Positions 1 to 4,469 of a stretch of 5,385 nt of DNA are shown in pieces. The notes under the pieces are model-generated. The model saw only the letters and a list, made by a program, of their open reading frames with translations. It had not been told where the DNA came from and searched no databases. The stretch is from Burkholderiaceae bacterium (GTDB lineage Bacteria; Pseudomonadota; Gammaproteobacteria; Burkholderiales; Burkholderiaceae). Each line of letters begins with the position of its first letter. Position 1 is the first letter of the stretch. The stretch is from NCBI GenBank assembly GCA_023253905.1, contig JALREG010000313.1:1-5385 (forward strand). Direction: 5' to 3'. The translations under genes were made by a program, and so were the position numbers.

Positions 1-42
1 CCCGAAGAAACACTCCAGGCGCTCAAGGGGTTTCTGGGCTAG
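1..42 (+). CDS. Possible C-terminal end of an unidentified protein (partial)
   Basis: The frame from base 1 reads PEETLQALKGFLG and stops at TAG 40-42. It faces the minus-strand frame that stops at 64-66, and both stop codons lie in one inverted repeat, which is how convergent genes often end. Thirteen codons are too few to identify a family. The fragment sits on the far side of the apparent dapF junction, so it may come from a different locus or organism than the rest of the window. Confidence 0.2.
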   Translation, partial: PEETLQALKGFLG

Positions 43-70
43 TCCGGACTTGGCGCTCGACGACTAGCCC
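36..70. terminator. Stem-loop between convergent stop codons, possible bidirectional terminator
   Basis: GGGCTAGTC (36-44) and GACTAGCCC (62-70) are perfect 9-base inverted repeats around a 17-base loop. Each arm carries the stop codon of one of the two converging frames. The symmetry suits a shared terminator, but neither side has a clear run of T after the stem, so an intrinsic terminator is inferred only weakly. Confidence 0.35.
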
Positions 71-165
71 AACACCTCGCTCAACCACACACCCTGCCAG
101 CGTTGCAACAGCGCGGCGCTGCGCGCCTGAGGGGCCAGCAACAGATGCTCGACCAGGGGCTGGAT
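64..165 (-). other. Tail unrelated to DapF, probably the C-terminus of another protein
   Basis: The last 34 residues of the dapF frame, starting [16 protein letters not shown] and ending [11 protein letters not shown], do not belong to DapF. They read like a genuine protein C-terminus and end at a stop codon inside a stem-loop, which suggests the true end of some other gene. I do not recognise the family. Base composition is as GC-rich as the rest, so the donor could be the same genome or another high-GC one. Confidence 0.4.
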
Positions 166-333
166 CGGTGTGTGCGCGGGCTCGACCAGCAGCACCTGAT
201 CGGCGCCAATACCGAAATGGCGGTCGGCGAGCCAGCGCACCTGGGCGGGCGAGAGCGCGAGCGCCTGCCGAACGCCGTCGATCACGACAAAGTCGTTGCC
301 AGCGCCCTGCATCTTGGTAAACCGCAGTTTCAT
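64..333 (-). CDS. dapF: Diaminopimelate epimerase DapF, N-terminal part joined to an unrelated tail
   Basis: DapF interconverts LL- and meso-diaminopimelate in the cytoplasm, the last step before lysine and the source of meso-DAP for peptidoglycan. The first residues ([20 protein letters not shown]) are the family's N-terminal signature with the GAGNDF motif, and [15 protein letters not shown] at about 38-52 also fits. From about residue 57 (base 165 downward) the sequence no longer resembles DapF: the expected FRYRIFNADG segment, the first catalytic Cys in its CGNG motif and the whole second half are absent. The frame stops after 89 residues, against roughly 275-290 for the family. The start lies 8 bases after the stop of the upstream acyltransferase gene with no clear ribosome binding site, which suggests translational coupling. 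As it stands the product could not be an active epimerase. The break is more likely a chimeric join than a natural gene end. Confidence 0.85.
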   Translation of the reverse strand: MKLRFTKMQGAGNDFVVIDGVRQALALSPAQVRWLADRHFGIGADQVLLVEPAHTPIQPLVEHLLLAPQARSAALLQRWQGVWLSEVLG

Positions 334-341
334 GGACGCGA

Positions 342-1265
342 TTATCGCCGATCGTAAGGCGATGCTTCGCCCGGCGGGCGGGTCTTGAATCGGCGGTGCG
401 TCCAGAGATATTGCTCGGGCATATCGAGCACCCGCGCTTCGATGAAGGCGTTCATCTGCCGGGTAGCCGCCTCCAGATCATCCACCGGGTAGTCGGTCCA
501 GCCCGGGTGAAATACACCGACGTAGCCGCGATCGGTCATCCGCGTCACCAGCGGTACAACGACTGCGCCGGTCAGTCGGGCAAGCCGCGCCACCGAGGTG
601 ACCGTCGCCGTCGACACGCCAAAAAATGGCACGAACAGCGCGTCGCGCGCGCCCAGATCCATGTCAGGCAGAAAATAAAACGCCCCGCCGTCGCGCAGCC
701 ACCGAACCGCCGGCCGCAGGCCCTCGTTACGAAGCAGCATGGTGCCCTGAAACCGGCTGCGGCCGCGCGTCATGGCCTCGTTCAGCACATCGCTTTTCTG
801 CCGGGCATACATGGATGCGAGCCGCGGATGGTCAAGGAGGAGCCGGATGCCCCCGGCATCGATGCCCACGAAATGCGGCGCGAGCACAATCACCGGCCGA
901 CCCGCCCTGACCGGCTCGAGAAAGTGTTGCATTCCCTCGAGACGACAGAGCTCAACAATGCGCTCCCGCGGGGCATACCAGAGGATGAACCGGTCGAGAA
1001 AGCTGCGCGTAAACGCCTTGAAATGGGCGCGTGCGACGCGGCGCCGCTCAGCCTCGCTCCAGTGCGGAAAGCAGAGGGCGAGGTTCACCTGCGCGATCCG
1101 CCTGCGCGGCCACGCAAGGCCATAGAGCAGCATTCCGAGCGCATTGCCCAATCGCACCAGCCAGCCGTAGGGGAGCCGCGCAAGTCCCCGCAGCACCATG
1201 ATGCCAAACCGCATCAGCGCCTCGGCAGCGCGAGCCCGGGCGGAAACGGCAAGCGGTTCCCTCAT
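342..1265 (-). CDS. lpxL: Lipid A biosynthesis acyltransferase, LpxL/HtrB family (HX4D type)
   Basis: The family transfers a fatty acyl chain from acyl-ACP to the hydroxyl of a lipid A primary acyl chain, at the cytoplasmic face of the inner membrane. The 307 residues match the usual length. A hydrophobic N-terminal stretch at about 20-52 fits the membrane anchor. The catalytic HX4D motif is HFVGID (131-136). [17 protein letters not shown] (200-216) fits the conserved pocket motif, and [13 protein letters not shown] (285-297) is the typical C-terminal block. The ATG at 1265 was chosen because it overlaps the stop of the upstream acyltransferase gene as ATGA; a longer start at 1325 would reach 20 codons into that gene. 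Betaproteobacteria often carry two such genes side by side next to dapF and metK, as in Bordetella (lpxL1/lpxL2). Which acyl position or chain length this copy uses cannot be told from sequence. Confidence 0.9.
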   Translation of the reverse strand: MREPLAVSARARAAEALMRFGIMVLRGLARLPYGWLVRLGNALGMLLYGLAWPRRRIAQVNLALCFPHWSEAERRRVARAHFKAFTRSFLDRFILWYAPRERIVELCRLEGMQHFLEPVRAGRPVIVLAPHFVGIDAGGIRLLLDHPRLASMYARQKSDVLNEAMTRGRSRFQGTMLLRNEGLRPAVRWLRDGGAFYFLPDMDLGARDALFVPFFGVSTATVTSVARLARLTGAVVVPLVTRMTDRGYVGVFHPGWTDYPVDDLEAATRQMNAFIEARVLDMPEQYLWTHRRFKTRPPGEASPYDRR

Positions 1266-2227
1266 GGGCGTGTCACCGGCGCATCCGGCGCCCCGTCCGG
1301 CCGCTTGTAGCGGTTGTAGCCCCACAGATACTGATGGGGGGCAAGGCGAACAAGCTCCTCCATCTGGGCGTTCAACGCTTCCGGCGTCGGCATGGGCTCG
1401 AAAGCCTGAAGCCGGATCCGCCAGCCGCCCCGGACCCGCTCGCCCACTGCGATCACCACCGAAGCCCCGGTTGCCTGCGCGAGTTTCATGGGAAGCGTCA
1501 TGGTGAATGCGGGCGCGCCAAAAAACATCGCCCAGCGACCTTCGCCAGCACCCGGTACCTGATCAGGGAGTAAGCCCACCGCAGCGCCTGCGCGCAGCGC
1601 CCGAAGCATCGCCCGCACGCCCGAGAGCGCGGCCGGCACGGGATGAAGCCCTTCCCCACCCCGGGCCCGCGCCAGAAGCGCCCCCAGCGCAGCCTTGCGC
1701 GGCGGGCGGAACATCACGGTGATGGGCGCGCGAAGCGCATACCACCGCGCGGTGACCTCAAACGCCCCAAGGTGCGGGGTGAGAAAGAGGATGCCGCGGC
1801 CGGCCCGCTCGGCAGCTTCGAGCACCGCCACATCATCGCAGCGGACGCGGCGCGCAATCGCCGCAGACGGCCGCATCCAGATAAAGGGAAGTTCGCCCGC
1901 CATCCGACCAGCCTCGATCGCCGCTCGCACCATGGGCAGCATGCCCCGAAAGCCTGCGCGGCCGAGATTGGCGCGCAACTTTCCTCGATAGCTTGCAGAC
2001 AAGGCAAACGCAGCGAGCCCCGCCACAGCGCCCAGCGCCCGCGCTGCGGCAAGCGGCAGGCGGGCGAGCGCACTCGCGAGCCCGACCAGCCAACGGCCGG
2101 TCGTATCGGGCGACGGCGCCCGCTTTTCATGCGAAGGCGCGGCCGGTGACAAAGCGGCGCCCGAGCCCGATCCGGGCGGGGGCGGTGGTGAAGGCGCTCG
2201 CGGTGGCACCACAGGATCGGCAGACAT
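1262..2227 (-). CDS. lpxL: Lipid A biosynthesis acyltransferase, LpxL/HtrB family (HX4E type)
   Basis: This is a second, clearly divergent member of the LpxL/HtrB family and the first gene of the minus-strand operon. It should add another secondary acyl chain to lipid A at the inner membrane. Of 321 residues, the catalytic motif is HLGAFE (152-157), the HX4E variant also found in E. coli LpxL. PDQVPGAGEG (221-230) and the C-terminal QYLWGYNRYKRP (299-310) are family blocks. A hydrophobic segment at about 45-78 is the likely anchor. Before it lies a Pro/Ser/Ala-rich stretch (about 4-40) not typical of the family. The ATG at 2227 is the last in-frame ATG before the domain (the next Met is residue 96), and no in-frame GTG or TTG was seen nearer. 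It lacks a clear ribosome binding site; a start at 2320 is possible but would lie near the divergent metK promoter. Its stop overlaps the next start (ATGA, 1262-1265), so the pair is probably translated together. Confidence 0.88.
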   Translation of the reverse strand: MSADPVVPPRAPSPPPPPGSGSGAALSPAAPSHEKRAPSPDTTGRWLVGLASALARLPLAAARALGAVAGLAAFALSASYRGKLRANLGRAGFRGMLPMVRAAIEAGRMAGELPFIWMRPSAAIARRVRCDDVAVLEAAERAGRGILFLTPHLGAFEVTARWYALRAPITVMFRPPRKAALGALLARARGGEGLHPVPAALSGVRAMLRALRAGAAVGLLPDQVPGAGEGRWAMFFGAPAFTMTLPMKLAQATGASVVIAVGERVRGGWRIRLQAFEPMPTPEALNAQMEELVRLAPHQYLWGYNRYKRPDGAPDAPVTRP

Positions 2228-2386
2228 GACAGGTAAGACGGGGTAGGGCACCAGACCGGGGTCGGTCCTTGAAAAGCCGAAAGCGTACGCTTCCTGCGCA
2301 ATCAAGGTGATGCAGGCCATACGGTGCTGCGCAGTCTATGCGAAGCCAGGCGCCCGGCGCGACGCCGCTGCCCGCGCGAAGCCGGC

Positions 2387-2392
2387 TATAAT
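2387..2392 (+). promoter_or_regulatory. Probable -10 box of the metK promoter
   Basis: A perfect TATAAT lies 188 bases before the metK start. No good -35 match is found 16-18 bases upstream (bases 2363-2370 read CGCCGCTG). A start site about 7 bases downstream, near 2398-2400, would put the 5' end of the transcript exactly at the first stem of the structured leader. That agreement is the main reason for trusting the box. Confidence 0.6.
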
Positions 2393-2397
2393 TCGCA

Positions 2398-2459
2398 CTG
2401 CCGAGTTAAGGACAACTTGCGGGGCAGGGACCGATCGGGTCCGAAATACCGCTAAAGCG
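2398..2459 (+). promoter_or_regulatory. Pseudoknotted metK leader, SAM-II-like riboswitch candidate
   Basis: The leader can form an H-type pseudoknot. P1 is CTGCC (2398-2402) with GGCAG (2423-2427). P2 is formed by loop bases CTTGCGG (2416-2422) with CCGCTAAAG (2449-2457): GG/CC, GC/GC, then CTT/AAG around an unpaired TA. P2 abuts P1 with no linker. A small hairpin, GGACC/GGTCC with loop GATCG (2428-2442), is inserted in the third loop. The topology and the bases CTTGC and GCTAAAG match what I remember of the SAM-II core; loop 1 (GAGTTAAGGACAA) only resembles its GATTT segment. A competing hairpin, AAGCG TCGC CGCTT (2455-2468), would use the same AAG bases and could act as a switch. SAM-II is best known in Alphaproteobacteria, so this could be a variant, a separate class or chance. 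Confidence 0.5.
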
Positions 2460-2497
2460 TCGCCGCTTCTCCAGGGATCGGCCACGCCGAAGGTAAC

Positions 2498-2533
2498 TCC
2501 GCGGCGCAGGTGCCCGTCACCGCCCGCCGCGGA
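2498..2533 (+). promoter_or_regulatory. Strong GC-rich hairpin in the metK leader
   Basis: TCCGCGGCG (2498-2506) and CGCCGCGGA (2525-2533) are perfect 9-base inverted repeats. Inside them, GGTG (2509-2512) pairs with CACC (2518-2521) around a CCCGT loop. No T-run follows, so it is not an ordinary intrinsic terminator. It lies 33 bases before the metK ribosome binding site and could be part of the expression platform of the leader, a pause site or an mRNA-stability element. Confidence 0.4.
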
Positions 2534-2566
2534 TGCCGTCCAGTCGAACCGTTACGACGACATTCC

Positions 2567-2574
2567 AGAGGAGA
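2567..2574 (+). promoter_or_regulatory. metK ribosome binding site fixing a GTG start
   Basis: AGAGGAGA ends in a GGAG core (2570-2573) that sits 6 bases before GTG 2580-2582. This supports the GTG as the metK start rather than upstream codons of the same open frame, which reaches back to 2307. Confidence 0.85.
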
Positions 2575-2579
2575 AAGCT

Positions 2580-3740
2580 GTGGCCAACGATTATCTGTTT
2601 ACCTCCGAATCCGTTTCTGAGGGTCACCCCGACAAGGTGGCTGACCAGATCTCGGACGCGATCCTCGACGCCATCCTTGCGCAGGACAAGACCTCGCGCG
2701 TGGCGGCCGAAACCCTTTGCAATACCGGTCTGGTGGTGCTCGCGGGCGAGATCACCACGCGTGCCAACGTCGACTACATCCAGGTCGCGCGCGACACGCT
2801 GAAATCGATCGGCTACGACAACACCGATTACGGCATCGACTACAAAGGCTGCGCCGTGCTGGTCGCCTACGACAAGCAGTCGCCGGACATCAAGCAGGGC
2901 GTCGATGCCGCACACGACGACAACCTCGAGCAGGGCGCGGGCGACCAGGGCCTCATGTTTGGCTACGCCTGCGATGAAACGCCGGAGCTCATGCCCTCGG
3001 CAATCTATTACTCGCATCGCCTGGTCGAGCGTCAGTCGCAGGTGCGCCGAAGCGGCAAGCTCGGCTGGCTCCGCCCCGATGCCAAATCGCAGGTGACGCT
3101 GCGCTACGCCGACGGCCGCCCGGTCTCGGTCGACACCGTCGTGCTCTCAACCCAGCACGCCCCGGATGTCTCCATGGAGACCATCCGCGAAGGCGTGATC
3201 GAGGAAATCATCAAGCCGGTGATCCCTGCCTCGCTCATCAAGGGCGACATCAAGTATCTGATCAACCCGACCGGCCGGTTTGTGGTGGGTGGCCCACAGG
3301 GTGACTGCGGTCTCACAGGTCGCAAGATCATTGTCGACACCTATGGTGGTGCGGCCCCGCATGGCGGCGGCGCCTTCTCCGGCAAAGACCCCTCCAAGGT
3401 TGACCGTTCAGCCGCTTACGCCGCGCGCTATGTGGCGAAAAACATCGTTGCGGCGGGGCTTGCGAGCCGCTGCCTGGTGCAGGTGTCCTACGCGATTGGG
3501 GTCGCGCGGCCCACGTCGGTGTGGATCACCACCCAGGGCACGGGCAAGGTGAGTGACGCGCGCATTGCGGAGCTGGTACAGCAGCATTTCGATCTGCGCC
3601 CGAAGGGCATCGTGAAGATGCTGGACCTCCTTCGTCCCATCTATCGCAAGACCGCTGCTTACGGGCATTTCGGCCGCGACGAGCCGGAGTTCAGCTGGGA
3701 GCGCACGGATCGCGCCGAGGCGCTCAAAGCCTCCGCTTGA
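2580..3740 (+). CDS. metK: S-adenosylmethionine synthase MetK
   Basis: MetK makes SAM from methionine and ATP in the cytoplasm, releasing phosphate and pyrophosphate; SAM is the methyl donor of the cell. The product has 386 residues, close to the 384 of E. coli MetK. Clear motifs are [18 protein letters not shown] (13-30, with the ATP-phosphate-binding His 16), GAGDQG (119-124), [20 protein letters not shown] in the middle part, and the Gly-rich loop [16 protein letters not shown] (262-277) with its catalytic Lys, Asp and Arg residues. The GTG start follows a good ribosome binding site and gives [19 protein letters not shown], a typical MetK beginning. It is transcribed away from the acyltransferase operon. 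Its leader carries a pseudoknot that may sense SAM, and the SAH-controlled ahcY follows on the same strand. The gene appears intact, with codon use like its neighbours. Confidence 0.98.
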   Translation: MANDYLFTSESVSEGHPDKVADQISDAILDAILAQDKTSRVAAETLCNTGLVVLAGEITTRANVDYIQVARDTLKSIGYDNTDYGIDYKGCAVLVAYDKQSPDIKQGVDAAHDDNLEQGAGDQGLMFGYACDETPELMPSAIYYSHRLVERQSQVRRSGKLGWLRPDAKSQVTLRYADGRPVSVDTVVLSTQHAPDVSMETIREGVIEEIIKPVIPASLIKGDIKYLINPTGRFVVGGPQGDCGLTGRKIIVDTYGGAAPHGGGAFSGKDPSKVDRSAAYAARYVAKNIVAAGLASRCLVQVSYAIGVARPTSVWITTQGTGKVSDARIAELVQQHFDLRPKGIVKMLDLLRPIYRKTAAYGHFGRDEPEFSWERTDRAEALKASA

Positions 3741-3753
3741 TCGCCGTCAAGGT

Positions 3754-3829
3754 GTGACGCCGGAAAATTTGAGTTAATGCAGTCTATGGCTGCTTCACTC
3801 AAACATCTGATCGATTCTCCGGCGTTCAC
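3754..3829 (+). repeat. Long nested stem-loop directly after metK
   Basis: The outer stem is GTGACGCCGGA (3754-3764) with TCCGGCGTTCAC (3818-3829), 11 pairs with one bulged T. The middle stem is TTTGAGT (3768-3774) with ACTCAAA (3797-3803), 7 perfect pairs. The inner stem is GCAG (3779-3782) with CTGC (3790-3793). It starts 14 bases after the metK stop. A smaller hairpin, CGTCA/TGACG (3745-3749 and 3755-3759), competes with it. There is no T-run after the outer stem, so it is not a textbook terminator. It could stabilise the 3' end of metK mRNA or open a structured RNA. Confidence 0.45.
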
Positions 3830-4112
3830 CGACGGCAACCCCGGGTCGCCGTCCGCCGCCTGCTGCCGGGTGGCGGACGCACTCGCGGGCGATTGCAGCA
3901 GTTCGCTGGGCGAACGCCTGCAAATCGTTGAGGCCGAATGCGGTTTCGGCCAACGCTGTTCGCGCGGATGTGCCGGACTGCCCCCGGCCGACTGCGGCTT
4001 TATCGGGGCCGGTCGCTCGAGCATCGGCCGGGTAGCGCTGCCATCGGACGCCGCCGCAAACGGAAACGCACCCTGCTTTGATGAGGCGGGGAGCGCAACC
4101 GGTTCTGGATAA
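3777..4112 (+). CDS. Weakly supported hypothetical open reading frame
   Basis: An open frame of 111 codons starts ATG CAG TCT ATG 36 bases after metK and ends at TAA 4110-4112. The product would be Cys-, Gly- and Ala-rich, with no motif, signal peptide or membrane segment that I recognise. Only a weak GGAAAA lies about 9 bases before the ATG. The same DNA is full of inverted repeats and is also open on the minus strand, as often happens by chance at this GC content. I list it as the best protein candidate in an otherwise gene-free stretch and think it more likely not to be a gene. Confidence 0.15.
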   Translation: MQSMAASLKHLIDSPAFTDGNPGSPSAACCRVADALAGDCSSSLGERLQIVEAECGFGQRCSRGCAGLPPADCGFIGAGRSSIGRVALPSDAAANGNAPCFDEAGSATGSG

Positions 4113-4187
4113 TCGGGGCGGACTGCCCGGCGCCCCAACTCGTGCGACCTCCTTCGCCGTTTGAGTTTCCCCATGCCGCGCAAGGTC

Positions 4188-4197
4188 TGACCGGTCA
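4188..4197. promoter_or_regulatory. Palindrome at the -35 position of the ahcY promoter
   Basis: TGACCGGTCA is a perfect 10-base palindrome centred about 33 bases before the likely ahcY start site. There it takes the place of a -35 box. A dimeric regulator could bind it, and a SAM-cycle regulator such as SahR or MetR is conceivable. The sequence does not match the MetR consensus, and no regulator gene is present in the window. Confidence 0.3.
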
Positions 4198-4210
4198 CCT
4201 CAAACCGCGC

Positions 4211-4219
4211 TGCTATCAT
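4211..4219 (+). promoter_or_regulatory. Probable extended -10 promoter of ahcY
   Basis: TGCTATCAT carries a TGN extension before a near-consensus -10 (TATCAT, 4214-4219). No -35 match is seen at the proper spacing, which extended -10 promoters tolerate. A start site near 4226 would begin the transcript 3 bases before the first stem of the SAH riboswitch, which supports the call. Confidence 0.6.
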
Positions 4220-4228
4220 CTCGATCTT

Positions 4229-4388
4229 GCTTCGAGGAGCGCTGCAACGCGACATCGTCTGTCGCTGCCAGGCTCGAAGCGGCGAACATCCTGCCGGCGG
4301 GTCCCGTCCCCACAGAGCCCCGCGCGGTCTGCCGCCACCGGCCGACTGGCCCCGGCAAGAGAAGGATGCTCGCTGTTGAACGGCGCTC
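4229..4388 (+). promoter_or_regulatory. S-adenosylhomocysteine (SAH) riboswitch
   Basis: The element binds SAH and turns on genes that remove it, here ahcY. P1 is an 8-pair perfect stem, GCTTCGAG (4229-4236) with CTCGAAGC (4273-4280). The conserved core GAGGAGCGCTGCAAC (4234-4248) and CCAGGCTCG (4268-4276) are both present. P2 is GCGAC/GTCGC (4249-4253 and 4261-4265). The pseudoknot joins GAGCGC (4237-4242) to GCGCTC (4383-4388), inside the conserved AACGGCGCTC. P4 is GCGAACATCCT (4282-4292) with AGGATGCTCGC (4363-4373), 10 of 11 pairs. The 70 bases inside P4 (4293-4362) make this arm long, with extra GC-rich stems. The class is well known in Beta- and Gammaproteobacteria upstream of ahcY. 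Confidence 0.95.
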
Positions 4389-4396
4389 GTTGACCC

Positions 4397-4446
4397 GCGG
4401 TTAGTCCGAGGTCGGCGAGCACCCGCCACCGCCCCGTACCAACCGC
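4397..4446 (+). promoter_or_regulatory. Hairpin between the SAH riboswitch and the ahcY ribosome binding site
   Basis: GCGGTT (4397-4402) pairs with AACCGC (4441-4446). Within it, GGT-C-GGCG (4410-4417) pairs with CGCC-ACC (4424-4430). The stem ends 12 bases before the GGAG of ahcY, and no T-run follows. GCGAGC (4415-4420) could instead pair with GCTCGC (4368-4373), the 3' strand of riboswitch P4. The hairpin and P4 are therefore linked by an alternative fold, as expected of an expression platform. This is inferred from base pairing alone. Confidence 0.4.
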
Positions 4447-4458
4447 TTCATCATCGAT

Positions 4459-4462
4459 GGAG
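4459..4462 (+). promoter_or_regulatory. ahcY ribosome binding site
   Basis: GGAG lies 7 bases before ATG 4470-4472 and supports that start. It is downstream of the riboswitch and its hairpin, and neither stem as drawn covers it. Confidence 0.7.
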
Positions 4463-4469
4463 TGTGTTC

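Larger units (their letters stand above)
3745..4136 (+). ncRNA. Stem-loop-rich stretch between metK and ahcY, candidate structured RNA
   Basis: No recognisable protein gene lies here. Instead there is a series of stems: 3754-3829 (three nested stems); CGTCCGCC/GGCGGACG (3850-3857 and 3872-3879); a 14-pair hairpin 3891-3926 (GATTGCAG with CTGCAAATC, one bulge, then GTTCGC with GCGAAC); an 11-pair hairpin 3926-3955 (CGTT-GA-GGCCGAA with TTCGGCC-AACG); and GGGGCG/CGCCCC (4115-4120 and 4131-4136). I found no convincing promoter of its own, so it could be the 3' part of the metK transcript. High GC makes chance stems common, although adjacent stems of 11-14 pairs are notable. The alternatives are a small fast-evolving protein gene or simple spacer. 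I do not recognise a known RNA family. Confidence 0.3.

Noticed and set aside
396..1310. 304-codon plus-strand frame opposite the HX4D acyltransferase
   Set aside because: It is the complement of a gene with clear catalytic motifs, and the predicted protein has no family features.
2307..2579. Upstream in-frame extension of metK from 2307
   Set aside because: The GTG at 2580 has a good ribosome binding site and gives the standard MetK N-terminus. The extension runs through the promoter and structured leader.
3745..3770. Intrinsic terminator of metK
   Set aside because: CGTCA/TGACG (3745-3759) is a weak 5-pair stem followed by CCGGAAAATTT rather than a T-run, and it competes with the longer stem 3754-3829.
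3659..4429. 256-codon open frame on the minus strand opposite the metK end and the SAH riboswitch
   Set aside because: It overlaps metK and the riboswitch on the opposite strand, its product is a low-complexity Ser/Pro/Arg/Ala mix without motifs, and long chance frames are common at this GC. Only the internal Shine-Dalgarno match was kept as a finding.
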